From Bin75 sp965223955 (GTDB taxonomy: Bacteria > Nitrospirota > Nitrospiria > Nitrospirales > UBA8639), in NCBI GenBank assembly GCA_965223955.1, contig OZ245029.1:2542001-2606000 (forward strand): a DNA stretch of 64,000 nt, read 5' to 3'. Position numbers and translations under genes: made by a program. The notes below the pieces were generated by a model. That model saw nothing but the letters and a program-made list of their open reading frames with translations. It was not told the origin of the DNA and did no database searches. Positions 7,931-16,631 of the stretch are shown piece after piece. How positions within the stretch are numbered: the first letter of the stretch is position 1; every line of letters begins with the position of its first letter.

Positions 7931-8176
7931 CTACCCCGGCACATGGAAGGCTCTCCCCAACGGTTCAAACTCTTCCACGTCCTGAGCGTTGAGCTTCTGA
8001 CGAATCTGCTCGAACAGGCGAATCGTATCGGGAGCGTAGAGACGCTCTCCACAGCGCAGACAGACTTCTGCGGAGACGGTCATCGTAGCGAGATTTACAC
8101 CCCCGCGCAGCAGCTTCTCGGTCTGCTTCGCAACGACTTCCCCACCGCACACCGGACACGTATTGAACAAACTCAT
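7931..8176 (-). CDS. YgiT/MqsA-type zinc-finger antitoxin
   Basis: An 81-residue protein with two CxxC pairs (CPVCGG near residue 7 and CLRCGE near residue 39), the zinc-binding layout of the YgiT/MqsA N-terminal domain. A short helical tail follows, without a full HTH domain. AGGAGGTCAGA directly precedes the ATG at 8176. It overlaps the upstream DUF4258 gene by 4 bp (ATGA), so the pair is toxin first, antitoxin second, as in MqsRA. Confidence 0.82.
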   Translation of the reverse strand: MSLFNTCPVCGGEVVAKQTEKLLRGGVNLATMTVSAEVCLRCGERLYAPDTIRLFEQIRQKLNAQDVEEFEPLGRAFHVPG

Positions 8177-8487
8177 TCTGACCTCCTTGTGCGCCACATG
8201 ACCCAACGCGAAGGATCGGGCCTATATGTCGTGATCAGGACTGCCGATTCCGTTTCCCGATTATAGGCCCAAACACTGTGAACGGGCTCGCCAGTCGGTG
8301 TATCTCCATAAATCAAACAACTGGGATAGGGGCCGTCGTCAGGGTAGTCTTCAACTATTTCACCGTGGACGACACTGTGTATAATCTCGTCAAATGACAA
8401 ATGATCTGCAAGCGCCTCAACATCCGCATGATCTGTAATACGTACCCGACTGTACCGTATCGCGGTGAGAATATCTTCAATATCCAT
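8173..8487 (-). CDS. DUF4258 protein (MqsR-like toxin candidate)
   Basis: A 104-residue DUF4258 protein. It contains ITDHADVEALADHLSFDEI near the start and VHGEIVEDYPDDGPYPSCL in the middle, both typical of this family, which is structurally related to RelE/MqsR-type ribonucleases. It is coupled to the zinc-finger protein downstream by an ATGA overlap. Toxin function is inferred from family and pairing. A decayed TPR gene lies immediately upstream. Confidence 0.8.
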   Translation of the reverse strand: MDIEDILTAIRYSRVRITDHADVEALADHLSFDEIIHSVVHGEIVEDYPDDGPYPSCLIYGDTPTGEPVHSVWAYNRETESAVLITTYRPDPSRWVMWRTRRSE

Positions 8488-8489
8488 CC

Positions 8490-8645
8490 GGGATCAAACC
8501 GTTCTTCCAATCCCTCAATTCGTAATTCCTCACTCTCCCAACGCCTCCTGGCAAGCCCGCGATTGTAGCATGCGTGGGCACATTGTAGATTGATTGCAAT
8601 CGCCTTGTCATAATTTACAAGCGCACCCTGATGCTGCCCCAAACG
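8490..8645 (-). pseudogene. TPR-protein relic
   Basis: Minus-strand codons read GQHQGALVNYDKAIAIN and then AHACYNRGLARR, the core of a tetratricopeptide repeat. The frame upstream is broken by transposase relic sequence and there is no plausible start. It is best seen as the surviving part of a TPR gene. Confidence 0.5.
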
Positions 8646-8659
8646 GCTTTTTGAAATTC

Positions 8660-9010
8660 TGTATGGTTCACCACATTTGGCACTTGGGTTGACGTTAGAG
8701 AAAGTATTGTACCGGAGATTGTCGGCCAAGGCTATGGTGGGGCAAGACGGGGCTACCAGGCCAGTTTTTGGTTGAACAGAGCCACGTCATCGAACAGCGA
8801 ATCCTCGTGATAGTCCACGAACCGTTCCACATGAGCGTTCATTTTCGGTGTGCGGGGAGATTGTGCGTAATGCCGTGGGTCCCCGGCCGCTGCTGGAAGT
8901 GGCCCTGGCACGCTACGCCGTTGTCGGAGAGCATGCCGCGGGGCACCCTGCAGAGCGCGTCGAAAACCGGCCTGACGACTGGACGCGGTGGGTGGCTCAG
9001 GCGGCACGGG
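8660..9010 (-). pseudogene. Relic of the IS481-type element
   Basis: This stretch begins with TGTATGG-TTCACCACATTTGGCAC, the left end of the complete IS copies at 38916 and 55676. It continues with degraded transposase sequence: fragments equivalent to SPKMNAHVERF, DYHEDSLFDDVALFNQ and SDNG are recognisable in different frames. Several indels and a missing segment show it is old and inactive. It indicates that this IS type has been in the genome for a long time. Confidence 0.8.
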
Positions 9011-9284
9011 GGGATAGACTTGACTTGAAACACAGATATTCCCGCCGATTTGAAGCGGGCATTCAGAAGGTGACGTACCGCTACCTCGATGCCACGCGCA
9101 GGCCGCTTGAGGCATGTTCCAGGCCGTGACCCAAGCTGCGGGCCTCTTTTGTCATGCCCGCAGATCTCAGCGGAGATCCAGAATCAACCCTGCTGCTACA
9201 CTCACGGGCTGATGAACGGGCATGGCTGCTCCTCCTGTGTCAAGCAATGCGAAAGGTTTCTGAACTTCATACACTTCCCCATAA

Positions 9285-9400
9285 CACCGGTCAATGATAG
9301 CCCGAATCGTCTAAATTACTACTATTGTCTTCGTGTCTCCGGCAGAGAGGGCGTTCATGTAGGCGAGAATGAGGTCGCGGGTGCGGTAGTGGTCGGCAGA
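9285..9400 (-). pseudogene. C-terminal relic of a restriction/methylase-like gene (copy 2), 105-bp repeat
   Basis: Positions 9285-9389 match 17883-17987 over 105 bp with scattered differences. On the minus strand it encodes YRTRDLILAYMNALSAGD and runs out near a stop. The upstream frame is lost. The gap 9011-9284 holds no recognisable gene. Confidence 0.5.
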
Positions 9401-9593
9401 CCCACAAGGGTCCGTGCGTTCGACGGTCTTAGGCGAGCGGGAAAAAGGCCGGTGAAATTCCGGGATACGTCGGCCAAGGCCTTACGGTTCTTCCTGAGGC
9501 ATTCTGATCGTGTTCGACGTATAAGGCCATTCGTCGCACTGCTGATCAACGCTCCAGGCAGTAGTCCCGCCGGCTGGAATGTGAACATTGATC

Positions 9594-10751
9594 TTACCGA
9601 GCATCCAAGTATGGTTCGACATCAGACTTCTCCATTGGCCGTTCCTTGACGTCAAAATTAATTTCGAGTAAGCACGGGATAGGCTCCGGTATGTTGTCGC
9701 CCCGGAGCTCACCTTCCAGCTTTGTGATCCCGCCACATGACCCTATAAATAGTTTACTGGTCGTCCAGACTTCGTCGTGAGGGCTAATGTCCCCGAAGTC
9801 GATCGTAATTTTCCACCCATCAGCAAGCTTTTGTACGCAGGGGTCGGGATCGCGGTGGAATTGTTGTGCGTGTGAAAAGAATTTTGGTGATATTGGTCGG
9901 TCCATATTGCTCCGATATGGACGCGTTGGCTGACTTGTCTCATCGAAGACGAAACTTGTGTTGGCTTTGGTCACTGAACCTACGAAGCGGACCCGTTTCC
10001 CAACTACCTCACTGCGATTGTGCAGCCGTAGGCCGCACGGTTTCAGAAAAGCCATCAAAGAGGTGTACTCCATGATTTCCTTAAAGTAGTTCGGATTATC
10101 ACTATAATAAACCTTAAACCTAGAAATCCCTGAGGAGGGGTGAGGCGGCCTAAATGTGTCCGTAGGAAGTTGTGGATCGAGAAACAAGGTGTTTACGGTG
10201 AGGGGCGAAGGGAGGATAACATGTCTGTCTATATCTGCCCACTCAAGAACGAGTTGAGGTGTGCTGCTCAAAGCCTGCCTGGCCCCCATTCGCGCAACCT
10301 CGTCCGGGGCAGCAGTCGCTGTCGAACTACCGTCCCTCTTGTAGACCGCATTTTTCTCAATTTTCCCAAACTTCTTCTTGAGGTAGACAGGACGTTCCTG
10401 TATCGGTATCTCAATCACACCAATTTCCACGCCCTCCATGCTGAACGGCTGGTATGAGAACTCAATAGGACGTTGGGTCTTCGAATTTACAAATTGATGT
10501 AATTGGGCGTCATCCAAGTGCGCTTTTACCCCAACAATCTTACTGCGTCCGCCTTTGACTTCATCCACACCGATGAGTATGTACGCCGTTGTTCTGCGCA
10601 ATGCATTAGCAAATGCGAGGATGTCCTTGAGTAATTCACCCTTGGCATTGTCATCCGCCCTGTCAAACGGGTATTGGTCCCGTTTAAAATCCAGTGCAGC
10701 CCCCTCCTCCTCGTGGAGCAGTTGATCAAGAAGATTCTTGTCTATAGGCAT
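9594..10751 (-). CDS. AlbA_2 (Schlafen-type) putative ATP/nucleic-acid-binding protein
   Basis: A 385-residue protein. The N-terminal 150 residues match the AlbA_2 (formerly AAA_4) domain related to the Schlafen core: EGAALDFKRD, then GELLKDILAFANA and AYILIGVDE. The C-terminal half, rich in beta strands, is not recognised. Proteins of this class occur in transcription regulators and in anti-phage contexts. The start at ATG 10751 has GGAG 8 nt upstream; a GTG lies one codon earlier. It lies in the defence-like island 220 bp downstream of the AbiV-like gene, on the same strand. Role in defence is inference. Confidence 0.72.
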   Translation of the reverse strand: MPIDKNLLDQLLHEEEGAALDFKRDQYPFDRADDNAKGELLKDILAFANALRRTTAYILIGVDEVKGGRSKIVGVKAHLDDAQLHQFVNSKTQRPIEFSYQPFSMEGVEIGVIEIPIQERPVYLKKKFGKIEKNAVYKRDGSSTATAAPDEVARMGARQALSSTPQLVLEWADIDRHVILPSPLTVNTLFLDPQLPTDTFRPPHPSSGISRFKVYYSDNPNYFKEIMEYTSLMAFLKPCGLRLHNRSEVVGKRVRFVGSVTKANTSFVFDETSQPTRPYRSNMDRPISPKFFSHAQQFHRDPDPCVQKLADGWKITIDFGDISPHDEVWTTSKLFIGSCGGITKLEGELRGDNIPEPIPCLLEINFDVKERPMEKSDVEPYLDAR

Positions 10752-10971
10752 CACGATAGCTCCGTATACTTAACAAACTATTTTCGCACTCAATGTCTTG
10801 AGCGCGACTCGCCCACGGTGTCTTCCATGCTTCGAATATCCTCATTAGTTGCCTCATTCTCGCCCCAAAACTAGGCGATCATGGCCTAGCTCACTTTTTC
10901 GAAGTGTTCGACTAATTTGCGGTTGGTAGTAACGAGGGTTGCTCAAATAAAGAGCATGCTATCTCCGAAGT

Positions 10972-12273
10972 TCATCCCCGCCTGTACCACTGCCCAGGCT
11001 GAAAACTACGCGGTTTTTCATCCCATCGGTCGAATCCGGCCAACCAACAACTGGCAAGTCCGATTTGGTAATTGTCATCAACGGTGTCAAACCTAGCGTG
11101 AGCATATTCGCGCACCTTTGGCCAATTGGCGATTCTTTCTCTAGTAAACCATGCTAGCGCAAGCAGATCTGTTCGTTCGTGTTCAGTCAATTGCTGAAAC
11201 ATTTTATTTAGACTCTTGAACGAAGGTAAGTCATAATCATTTTGTATTTCTTCCGCAGAAAAAGACCTAACTTGCAATTTTTGGTTCTTGCTCTCCGGAT
11301 GAGCATCATTCCATTTCTTCTCTCTTTCTTCGTCCCATTGTCTGTATGCGTTGTTTAATGCTTCGACTTTATCACGGGAGATGACCGGAGGCGGGTCTTT
11401 CTTCGCCTCCGTTTCCTGAATCCAGCGAATATGGTCTATTCGGTCGAGGCGCAAATTTTCTAGGCTCTCCCGATCCTTGTGTAGTCTTGTCAACATTCTC
11501 AACGGCCACAGCGGATATGGCCAGTCTTCCACGAGTTGTCTGCCAGGATCAGTAGCCGAACGCAGGCCTTCTTCAATAAGACGTTCCACTGTACGAACTT
11601 TAAGGTCCATCAGGTCTTTAAGAGATGTTTTCGATGTTGGCTCGAACGCTCGCCAAATATCCGCGACGATGGCCAAGCCCTTGGGCGTACTTGCGCCGAC
11701 CTGACAGATGGCGCACGCGACGCTTACCGAAGCGGGCGTGTCGTACGTACGTGCGTAAAGGTCGGCCGGATGTGGGCTGTTCCAAAAATAAGCCCCGTTT
11801 TCTTCGCTAATATCTTGAACATAGTCGACATACATTGCCCGCTCTCTTTCCGCTTTGATGGAGTTCGGGAAAATCCAATCTACATCGTTGGGACCATCTA
11901 AGTAAAACGAGCGGCAATCGACTTCGACGGCTTGACGCACTTCTTCAAAGTTGACTCTACATCCACGCCAAGAACACATCATAGCGTAGATTCTTTTGGC
12001 AATATGATTGTAGAAACATTTTAACGTCTCAGCTTTCTCAGGACGGTTACTTGGACACCGCACCACATCTATGAGAATAAGCACCTTCGCCGCCTCTTCT
12101 TCAGCAAAACCACGAAGGATCTCGGCAGCACGGTATTCTTGTGCTTGGCAGAGACGGCGAGCTGTGTCATCCAAGCTCACAGCATTATCAACAATGTGAG
12201 TAATGCCTTCCGAAATCTCTTCGAAGAGACGATCGTCCGAAGAATTCGCCAAGTCTGTGACGGCTGGTCTCAT
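10972..12273 (-). CDS. AbiV-like abortive-infection protein
   Basis: A 433-residue, mostly helical protein. The first third resembles AbiV-family (HEPN-like) proteins: a helix with ARRLCQAQEYRAAEILRGF followed by AEEEAAKVLILIDVV, the small-residue and double-Glu pattern of that family. The rest has no domain I recognise. AbiV proteins protect against phage by stopping translation late in infection. The ATG at 12273 is preferred over a TTG at 12315, which lies in the hicA relic. The family call is moderate; HEPN-fold RNase activity cannot be judged since no RxxxxH motif is obvious. Confidence 0.55.
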   Translation of the reverse strand: MRPAVTDLANSSDDRLFEEISEGITHIVDNAVSLDDTARRLCQAQEYRAAEILRGFAEEEAAKVLILIDVVRCPSNRPEKAETLKCFYNHIAKRIYAMMCSWRGCRVNFEEVRQAVEVDCRSFYLDGPNDVDWIFPNSIKAERERAMYVDYVQDISEENGAYFWNSPHPADLYARTYDTPASVSVACAICQVGASTPKGLAIVADIWRAFEPTSKTSLKDLMDLKVRTVERLIEEGLRSATDPGRQLVEDWPYPLWPLRMLTRLHKDRESLENLRLDRIDHIRWIQETEAKKDPPPVISRDKVEALNNAYRQWDEEREKKWNDAHPESKNQKLQVRSFSAEEIQNDYDLPSFKSLNKMFQQLTEHERTDLLALAWFTRERIANWPKVREYAHARFDTVDDNYQIGLASCWLAGFDRWDEKPRSFQPGQWYRRG

Positions 12274-12295
12274 GTGCGACGTTCTTTGAGTTGAT

Positions 12296-12440
12296 CTAGG
12301 CTTGCTTTGGATCAATTACGGTGTTAAGGCCGTTCTCGTTATAATCAGCTAGCAGGCAATGGTGTAGATCTCGTATATCAGCAAATTCGTGCTTCGCGAG
12401 TCTTGCACAGACTTCCCACCCGGGAATAACCGAAGTCTAG
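12296..12440 (-). pseudogene. hicA toxin relic, frameshifted and truncated
   Basis: Directly after hicB the minus strand reads, in one frame, SVIPGWEVCARLAKHEF and later HHCLLADYNENGLNTVIDP before a stop. These match HicA positions (VISG-EV---L---GF, the SHH segment, and DG---TVP-H). The natural start MTRLPVIPG is broken: (T)TGACTAGACTTC needs one more C to join the frame. The conserved Gly-Ser before the catalytic His is also lost. The toxin is almost certainly dead. Confidence 0.55.
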
Positions 12441-12658
12441 TCAACGGCGATCTCGACATTCGTCACGTACACTTCCTTGTGCAGCCGATGCTGGATTTCT
12501 GGGGCTGAAGCCGTCTCAAAAAATAACTCCAGCGCCTCCTTCAAATTTTCCCGCGCCTCAGCCACAGTTGCTCCCTGACTCGCGATGTCCAACTCAGGGC
12601 AAAGGGCAACGTAGCCATCGCCTTCACGTTCGATAATTGCCGTCAACTGTCTGGTCAT
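12437..12658 (-). CDS. HicB-family antitoxin
   Basis: A 73-residue HicB-type protein with the partial RNase-H fold: AIIEREGDGYVALCPELDIASQG, then TVAEARENLKEALELFFE. It lacks a C-terminal DNA-binding domain, as in short HicB forms. AGGAGG precedes the second of two ATG codons (12658), which I take as the start. The downstream hicA is a frameshifted relic, so this is now an orphan antitoxin and could neutralise HicA toxins encoded elsewhere, such as the pair at 35834-36237. Confidence 0.85.
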   Translation of the reverse strand: MTRQLTAIIEREGDGYVALCPELDIASQGATVAEARENLKEALELFFETASAPEIQHRLHKEVYVTNVEIAVD

Positions 12659-12730
12659 CATGACCTCCTGGCTTTCAACGGTAAATTCCGCAGGGCTACT
12701 TCTTGAAAACCCTCTTGGCATAAAAATAAG

Positions 12731-12764
12731 CCGTAGGTCGGGTTAGCGTAGCGTAACCCGACAG
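12731..12764. repeat. GTAGGTCGGGTTA palindromic repeat
   Basis: CCGTAGGTCGGGTTAGCG followed by its complement, the same family as at 6653-6685. The remaining gap (12765-12965) has no recognisable gene; part of it (TTCATCCCCTGGTGTGCAGGC) resembles another dispersed repeat seen at 33959 and 59212. Confidence 0.75.
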
Positions 12765-12965
12765 CGGGGCCGGAGGCCAGCGTGTTCCATCTTCATCCCC
12801 TGGTGTGCAGGCTTAGGGTGGAAGGGATTGGCACGAATCTGAAAAAGCTTTCGGAGTCAACTCCGCCAATCTGACCAACGACTCATTTTCTGAGCATTTG
12901 CTTGACAGGCTGATCTTGACTGTAGTGGTCTTGAAATTAGCCAAAGTGGTCGCTCAAGAAGATTC

Positions 12966-13190
12966 TCAAGCGTGCGGGGAAATGCTTTCCACTGTGCCCG
13001 GCAATTTACTAAGGATGAGTTTCTTCAGTTCAACCTTGTTGCTCGCGTTGTCGATATCAATTCCAACCAACCGGCCATCCAGATCATAGTCAAGCACTAT
13101 CCCTTCGGAAATTTCCTTACTTTCCGAACTGGGACGCCCTGATAAATCGATATACAGTGAATCCGTCTCCGGATGATAGTTCAGCTTCAT
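12966..13190 (-). CDS. DUF2283-family protein (antitoxin-like)
   Basis: A 74-residue DUF2283 protein: YHPETDSLYIDLSGRP near the start and GIVLDYDLDGRLVGIDIDNAS in the middle are diagnostic. Its start overlaps the stop of the DUF4258 gene upstream by 4 bp. DUF4258-DUF2283 pairs are common in bacteria and look like toxin-antitoxin units; function is not established. Confidence 0.88.
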   Translation of the reverse strand: MKLNYHPETDSLYIDLSGRPSSESKEISEGIVLDYDLDGRLVGIDIDNASNKVELKKLILSKLPGTVESISPHA

Positions 13191-13429
13191 GGCTTAACCC
13201 CCCTGTCTGGAAAAGCATTATGTATGGTGAGTTTATCCTCAAGGGTAATAACCCTCAAGTATCGGCCATCAAGTTCTGGCACAGCGGCCCAAAACCGGTA
13301 TCTATTAGACTCTTGCGGTTCAGATTGAATGGCATTTTCCAATACATGTATACACCATTCCCTCTTTAAGTAGGGGCGTTTTCTCAAAACTTCATTTTCA
13401 AAATAACTCGTAAATTTATATTTCGCCAT
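13187..13429 (-). CDS. DUF4258-family protein (toxin-like)
   Basis: An 80-residue protein partnered with DUF2283. It shows the DUF4258 pattern: VLRKRPYLKREWCIHVLENA, then RYRFWAAVPELDGRYLRVITLEDKL. The RelE-like fold of this family suggests RNase activity, but that is inference. It ends in the ATGA overlap with the DUF2283 start. Confidence 0.8.
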   Translation of the reverse strand: MAKYKFTSYFENEVLRKRPYLKREWCIHVLENAIQSEPQESNRYRFWAAVPELDGRYLRVITLEDKLTIHNAFPDRGVKP

Positions 13430-13658
13430 ATCCTGTTATAATTTTCCAAAATTCCATGAAACTGATTTTTAAATTCCTCAAATCAAAGTGACACCAGCTT
13501 CTTCTACCCGTGTTGACTTGGTGCTTCAGCGCTGTAGGTCGGAGGACTGTTTGCATAAAGGCCTATACCGATTCTGTCCATAGCTCACGCCCTCTTTCCC
13601 ACAACCACCACGGAAGGCAGGTCAAATATCTGGTTGTCGTAATTAATGGCAGGTGGGG
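13430..13658. other. Intergenic stretch with a possible coding tail
   Basis: On the minus strand at about 13588-13653 a 22-codon stretch reads INYDNQIFDLPSVVVVGKRA then stop. This looks like the tail of a lost gene, but I cannot assign it. A truncated GTAGGTCGG repeat is at 13531. Nothing else is visible. Confidence 0.35.
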
Positions 13659-16631
13659 TTAGTTTTCTCCATCCAAAAAATCAAAGCGCCCGCATCGAAG
13701 CAGGTTCTCGCGAGCCCGCTCGGCATTTTCCCGAACGGCGTCATCCGCGCTGTTCAGTCCAGCTTGGAGGATCGGCTTCGCTTTGTCGGGCTGAATGTAA
13801 AGGGTGCTTCCATTCTTGACAACGGAGTCAGTCAGTTTGGCAAAGCATTCAACGACCAGGGCAGTACTGCTCTCAAGCATCCCGCGTAGGGTATTCATTT
13901 GAGAGAATATTTCGATATTCTCTGGCCCGCCTATATCAAGGATCTTTGAATATGACGTCAGGCGCCAGTCGGCATCTAGACACTGCGCCTCCAGCCAAAA
14001 CGTAAACTTTTTAAGTTCGGATGGTTCCTTCTTTTGAAAACGCCAGTCGAAAAACTCGATGCTTCTCTGTTTAAGGCCTTCTTCCAGTTGCCTCCCGCTC
14101 TCTGCCATGACACGTCCCACAAAATCAAACAAGTGAGACCAGCGACTTCTGTCGTGCTCGGTCTTTTCGTAAAACCGTTCCAGCAGACTGCCGTCTCCTG
14201 AAAGTGGATATACTCCCCAAAGATAATAAGTAAACAAGTGTTCACCGAGCGTATCGGTAAGATTTATTGCTCCATGTCTGTCTATCCTGAATTTTTTAAT
14301 GTTTTCAAGCGCGAACTCTATATCGTCCCGAACAAGTTCGAAGGTTGGTCTATACGGCCGATTATATTTGAGGAAATTTCCAAAGGCTTCTACCCATGCC
14401 CGCAGATTCTCTTGCGGGAAAAAATCTCTTTTATGTTCGGCTGCCCACTCGTCATTCAGACCCCAGATACGGATGTAGTGCATCCCGAGCAGAGCATGTT
14501 CCGGCAGCATCAATTGGCGCTCACATTCCGAACCTATCCGCTTTTCGAGAATAGCAAAAACTTCAGGCGTATCCGCTCCATCGTCCTCCAATTGGCGGCG
14601 TATCCAATAACCGAAATCGACCAGACTCTTTAGCGCCCGGCTTCGTGTCTTGTTGATTGCTTCGGTGAGTTGGTCATCCAGACCCAGAAGAACGGGCTCG
14701 GCGTCATCCAATCGTCTGTCATATTGAGTGCAAAGCTTATCCAACAAAGGGGCAAGATGGCTTCGGGCCGAGATAGGGACGTTGACATCCTTTTCCAGAC
14801 ACATCTCAACGAAATCGCCCACCGCTCGACGGGAACTCTCCCAGTCCGGATGGTCTTTGGATTCGTCGCTACGGTTGATGCCTTCTTCCCTTGGCTGGTC
14901 AGGATGCGACAAAACCCATTCGCAGAGTTCGAACCATTGGCCGAGCCTGTCGAATTGCTTGGACTTTACCCGCTCATGAATAGCAGACACCATCGCCTGC
15001 ACATAGATGGGGCGCTCAATCCGCGCCCGATTGTCGACCCAGAAGCGTAGCCTTAATTCGTCTTGCACGATAGCCGCCATGAAAAGCGACTGAAACGCTT
15101 GGGCGAGACCTCTGAAATTTATGTCCACCCACCACTCCTCAGAGTTGAAATGGACGTTTTTCCACTCGTTCAGGAACGAAAGGAGTTCCTCGTCCGACAT
15201 TCTCGCCAATTCGTCAGCCGGCTTCGGACTGCGTTCTTCTCCAGACTGTACTCCTTCCATCCTATAAGGCGGGTAGTCATCATCCGAAACCGGCTTTTCT
15301 TCCTGTGCTTGCAATTCCTGGAAATAATCAGCGTATTGGCCGAAGAGCACCGGACCAAACGGGCTCAGTTGCGCCCGGTGGAAATAGTATTGTCGTTTTT
15401 CGAATGATTCTTCAGTAAACTGATCCCCTGCATATTCTCGAAAATCCTGTTTCGATGGCCCACTAAGAATAGCTTTAAAAATGCGCTCCCTTTCGACTCT
15501 GGTCAGCAAATCAGCGCCAAATTTTTCACATGCCAGGCGAATCATGCGCTGAAATTCAAAGTGGTGCTGCCATTTAGCGTAATCTTTATGAGTGAGGATC
15601 AGTTCGCGAATCCAAGGCTTGGTTTGTTCGGTCAAATGTAGAGCGTAAAGATGCTGACGGATGCGCGTAAAAATATCCCAACGAGGGTTGCGCAACGCCT
15701 GATCCAGCACCGACACGGACTCCGGCGCTTTCTCATACACTTTTTCGCATGCAAACGTGAGCGTCAGAACAAGATTCTCCCTTGTGTCCTGGTAATGCCG
15801 GTTGGTTTCGTTAACGCGTTTGCACCAACTGATTGAATAGTCTTTACTTCCCACCTCTTCAAGTTCGTCCTGATGGAAGGTGAGACGTATCATGGTCGCG
15901 GTGGCATCGATCAATATTCGTGCGACTCGGTAAGGCTCCCTCTGCGATAAAGGTCGAACTCCTTTTTCCAAAATCTCCTGATACTCCCACTCGTTAAAGT
16001 GCACTTGGGGCTCCAGCACCTCCTGATCTAATTTTTTCCGCACCTTCTCATATTCTTGAAAGTCCGTAATTTTCGTCAAAATCGTCCAGTCCTGTGGGTC
16101 GGCTTTGTGGCGAGCCTGTTTCTCTTCGGCTTGCTGATCGGGCTGAAACGCGACCACCATGACCAAAAATGCCTCTGAAAATCTGCCGAGAGGACCGTCC
16201 TCAAAAGAGAGCCTGTTAACCAGTCGTATGATTTTCTCATGACCCCATTGACAATGGTCTACAAAAGCCAGGAGCTTCTCAGAAAAACGCACGAGGTTAT
16301 TCGAGTCATCTGACTTCAAGACGATGTTTGCAATGCCTTCAAGCACACGAGGGTTGGTGGTTTCAGGCAATTCGTCCAAGATGCTAAGAACTTCATCGCG
16401 AGCCGTGGGTGCTTCAAATACTCTTTCAAGATAATAAATCGGAGGCCAATCGGGGATTTTGAAACCTCCATCTTCCGTTCGTTCAACTTCTGGGGAATTG
16501 CCGAAAAAGCCGCTAGCCCGCAGATGCGGAATCCACATTGGGTCCTTTGCATTCAAGAAGAAATAGCGATAGTTCTCCCCACGGCTCTGCAAGAGTCGTA
16601 TCACCCGTTCAATTTCAATCTGGGTAACCAT
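13659..16631 (-). CDS. 990-residue helical protein, partner of the PIN nuclease
   Basis: A large, apparently soluble, mostly alpha-helical protein that I do not recognise. It starts IERVIRLLQSRGENYRYFF and has a conserved-looking aromatic segment around residues 30-70 (AKDPMWIPHLRASGFF and PDWPPIYYLERVF). Long amphipathic helices follow throughout, as in HEAT/TPR-type solenoids. I see no Walker A, nuclease or membrane motif. The start is well supported by GGGAGGGAG just upstream, and it overlaps the DUF4935 PIN gene by 17 bp, so the two are co-translated. A sensor or scaffold role beside a nuclease in a defence system is a reasonable inference. Similar N-terminal segments occur, from memory, in other large uncharacterised bacterial proteins. 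Confidence 0.7.
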   Translation of the reverse strand: MVTQIEIERVIRLLQSRGENYRYFFLNAKDPMWIPHLRASGFFGNSPEVERTEDGGFKIPDWPPIYYLERVFEAPTARDEVLSILDELPETTNPRVLEGIANIVLKSDDSNNLVRFSEKLLAFVDHCQWGHEKIIRLVNRLSFEDGPLGRFSEAFLVMVVAFQPDQQAEEKQARHKADPQDWTILTKITDFQEYEKVRKKLDQEVLEPQVHFNEWEYQEILEKGVRPLSQREPYRVARILIDATATMIRLTFHQDELEEVGSKDYSISWCKRVNETNRHYQDTRENLVLTLTFACEKVYEKAPESVSVLDQALRNPRWDIFTRIRQHLYALHLTEQTKPWIRELILTHKDYAKWQHHFEFQRMIRLACEKFGADLLTRVERERIFKAILSGPSKQDFREYAGDQFTEESFEKRQYYFHRAQLSPFGPVLFGQYADYFQELQAQEEKPVSDDDYPPYRMEGVQSGEERSPKPADELARMSDEELLSFLNEWKNVHFNSEEWWVDINFRGLAQAFQSLFMAAIVQDELRLRFWVDNRARIERPIYVQAMVSAIHERVKSKQFDRLGQWFELCEWVLSHPDQPREEGINRSDESKDHPDWESSRRAVGDFVEMCLEKDVNVPISARSHLAPLLDKLCTQYDRRLDDAEPVLLGLDDQLTEAINKTRSRALKSLVDFGYWIRRQLEDDGADTPEVFAILEKRIGSECERQLMLPEHALLGMHYIRIWGLNDEWAAEHKRDFFPQENLRAWVEAFGNFLKYNRPYRPTFELVRDDIEFALENIKKFRIDRHGAINLTDTLGEHLFTYYLWGVYPLSGDGSLLERFYEKTEHDRSRWSHLFDFVGRVMAESGRQLEEGLKQRSIEFFDWRFQKKEPSELKKFTFWLEAQCLDADWRLTSYSKILDIGGPENIEIFSQMNTLRGMLESSTALVVECFAKLTDSVVKNGSTLYIQPDKAKPILQAGLNSADDAVRENAERARENLLRCGRFDFLDGEN

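Noticed and set aside
7491..7985. A 164-codon plus-strand open frame.
   Set aside because: It has low-complexity, Cys/Ser-rich composition, no ribosome-binding site, and overlaps a minus-strand zinc-finger gene and a better small frame at 7465-7641.
9089..9649. A 186-codon plus-strand open frame.
   Set aside because: It crosses the restriction-gene relic and the end of the AlbA_2 gene on the other strand and resembles no protein.
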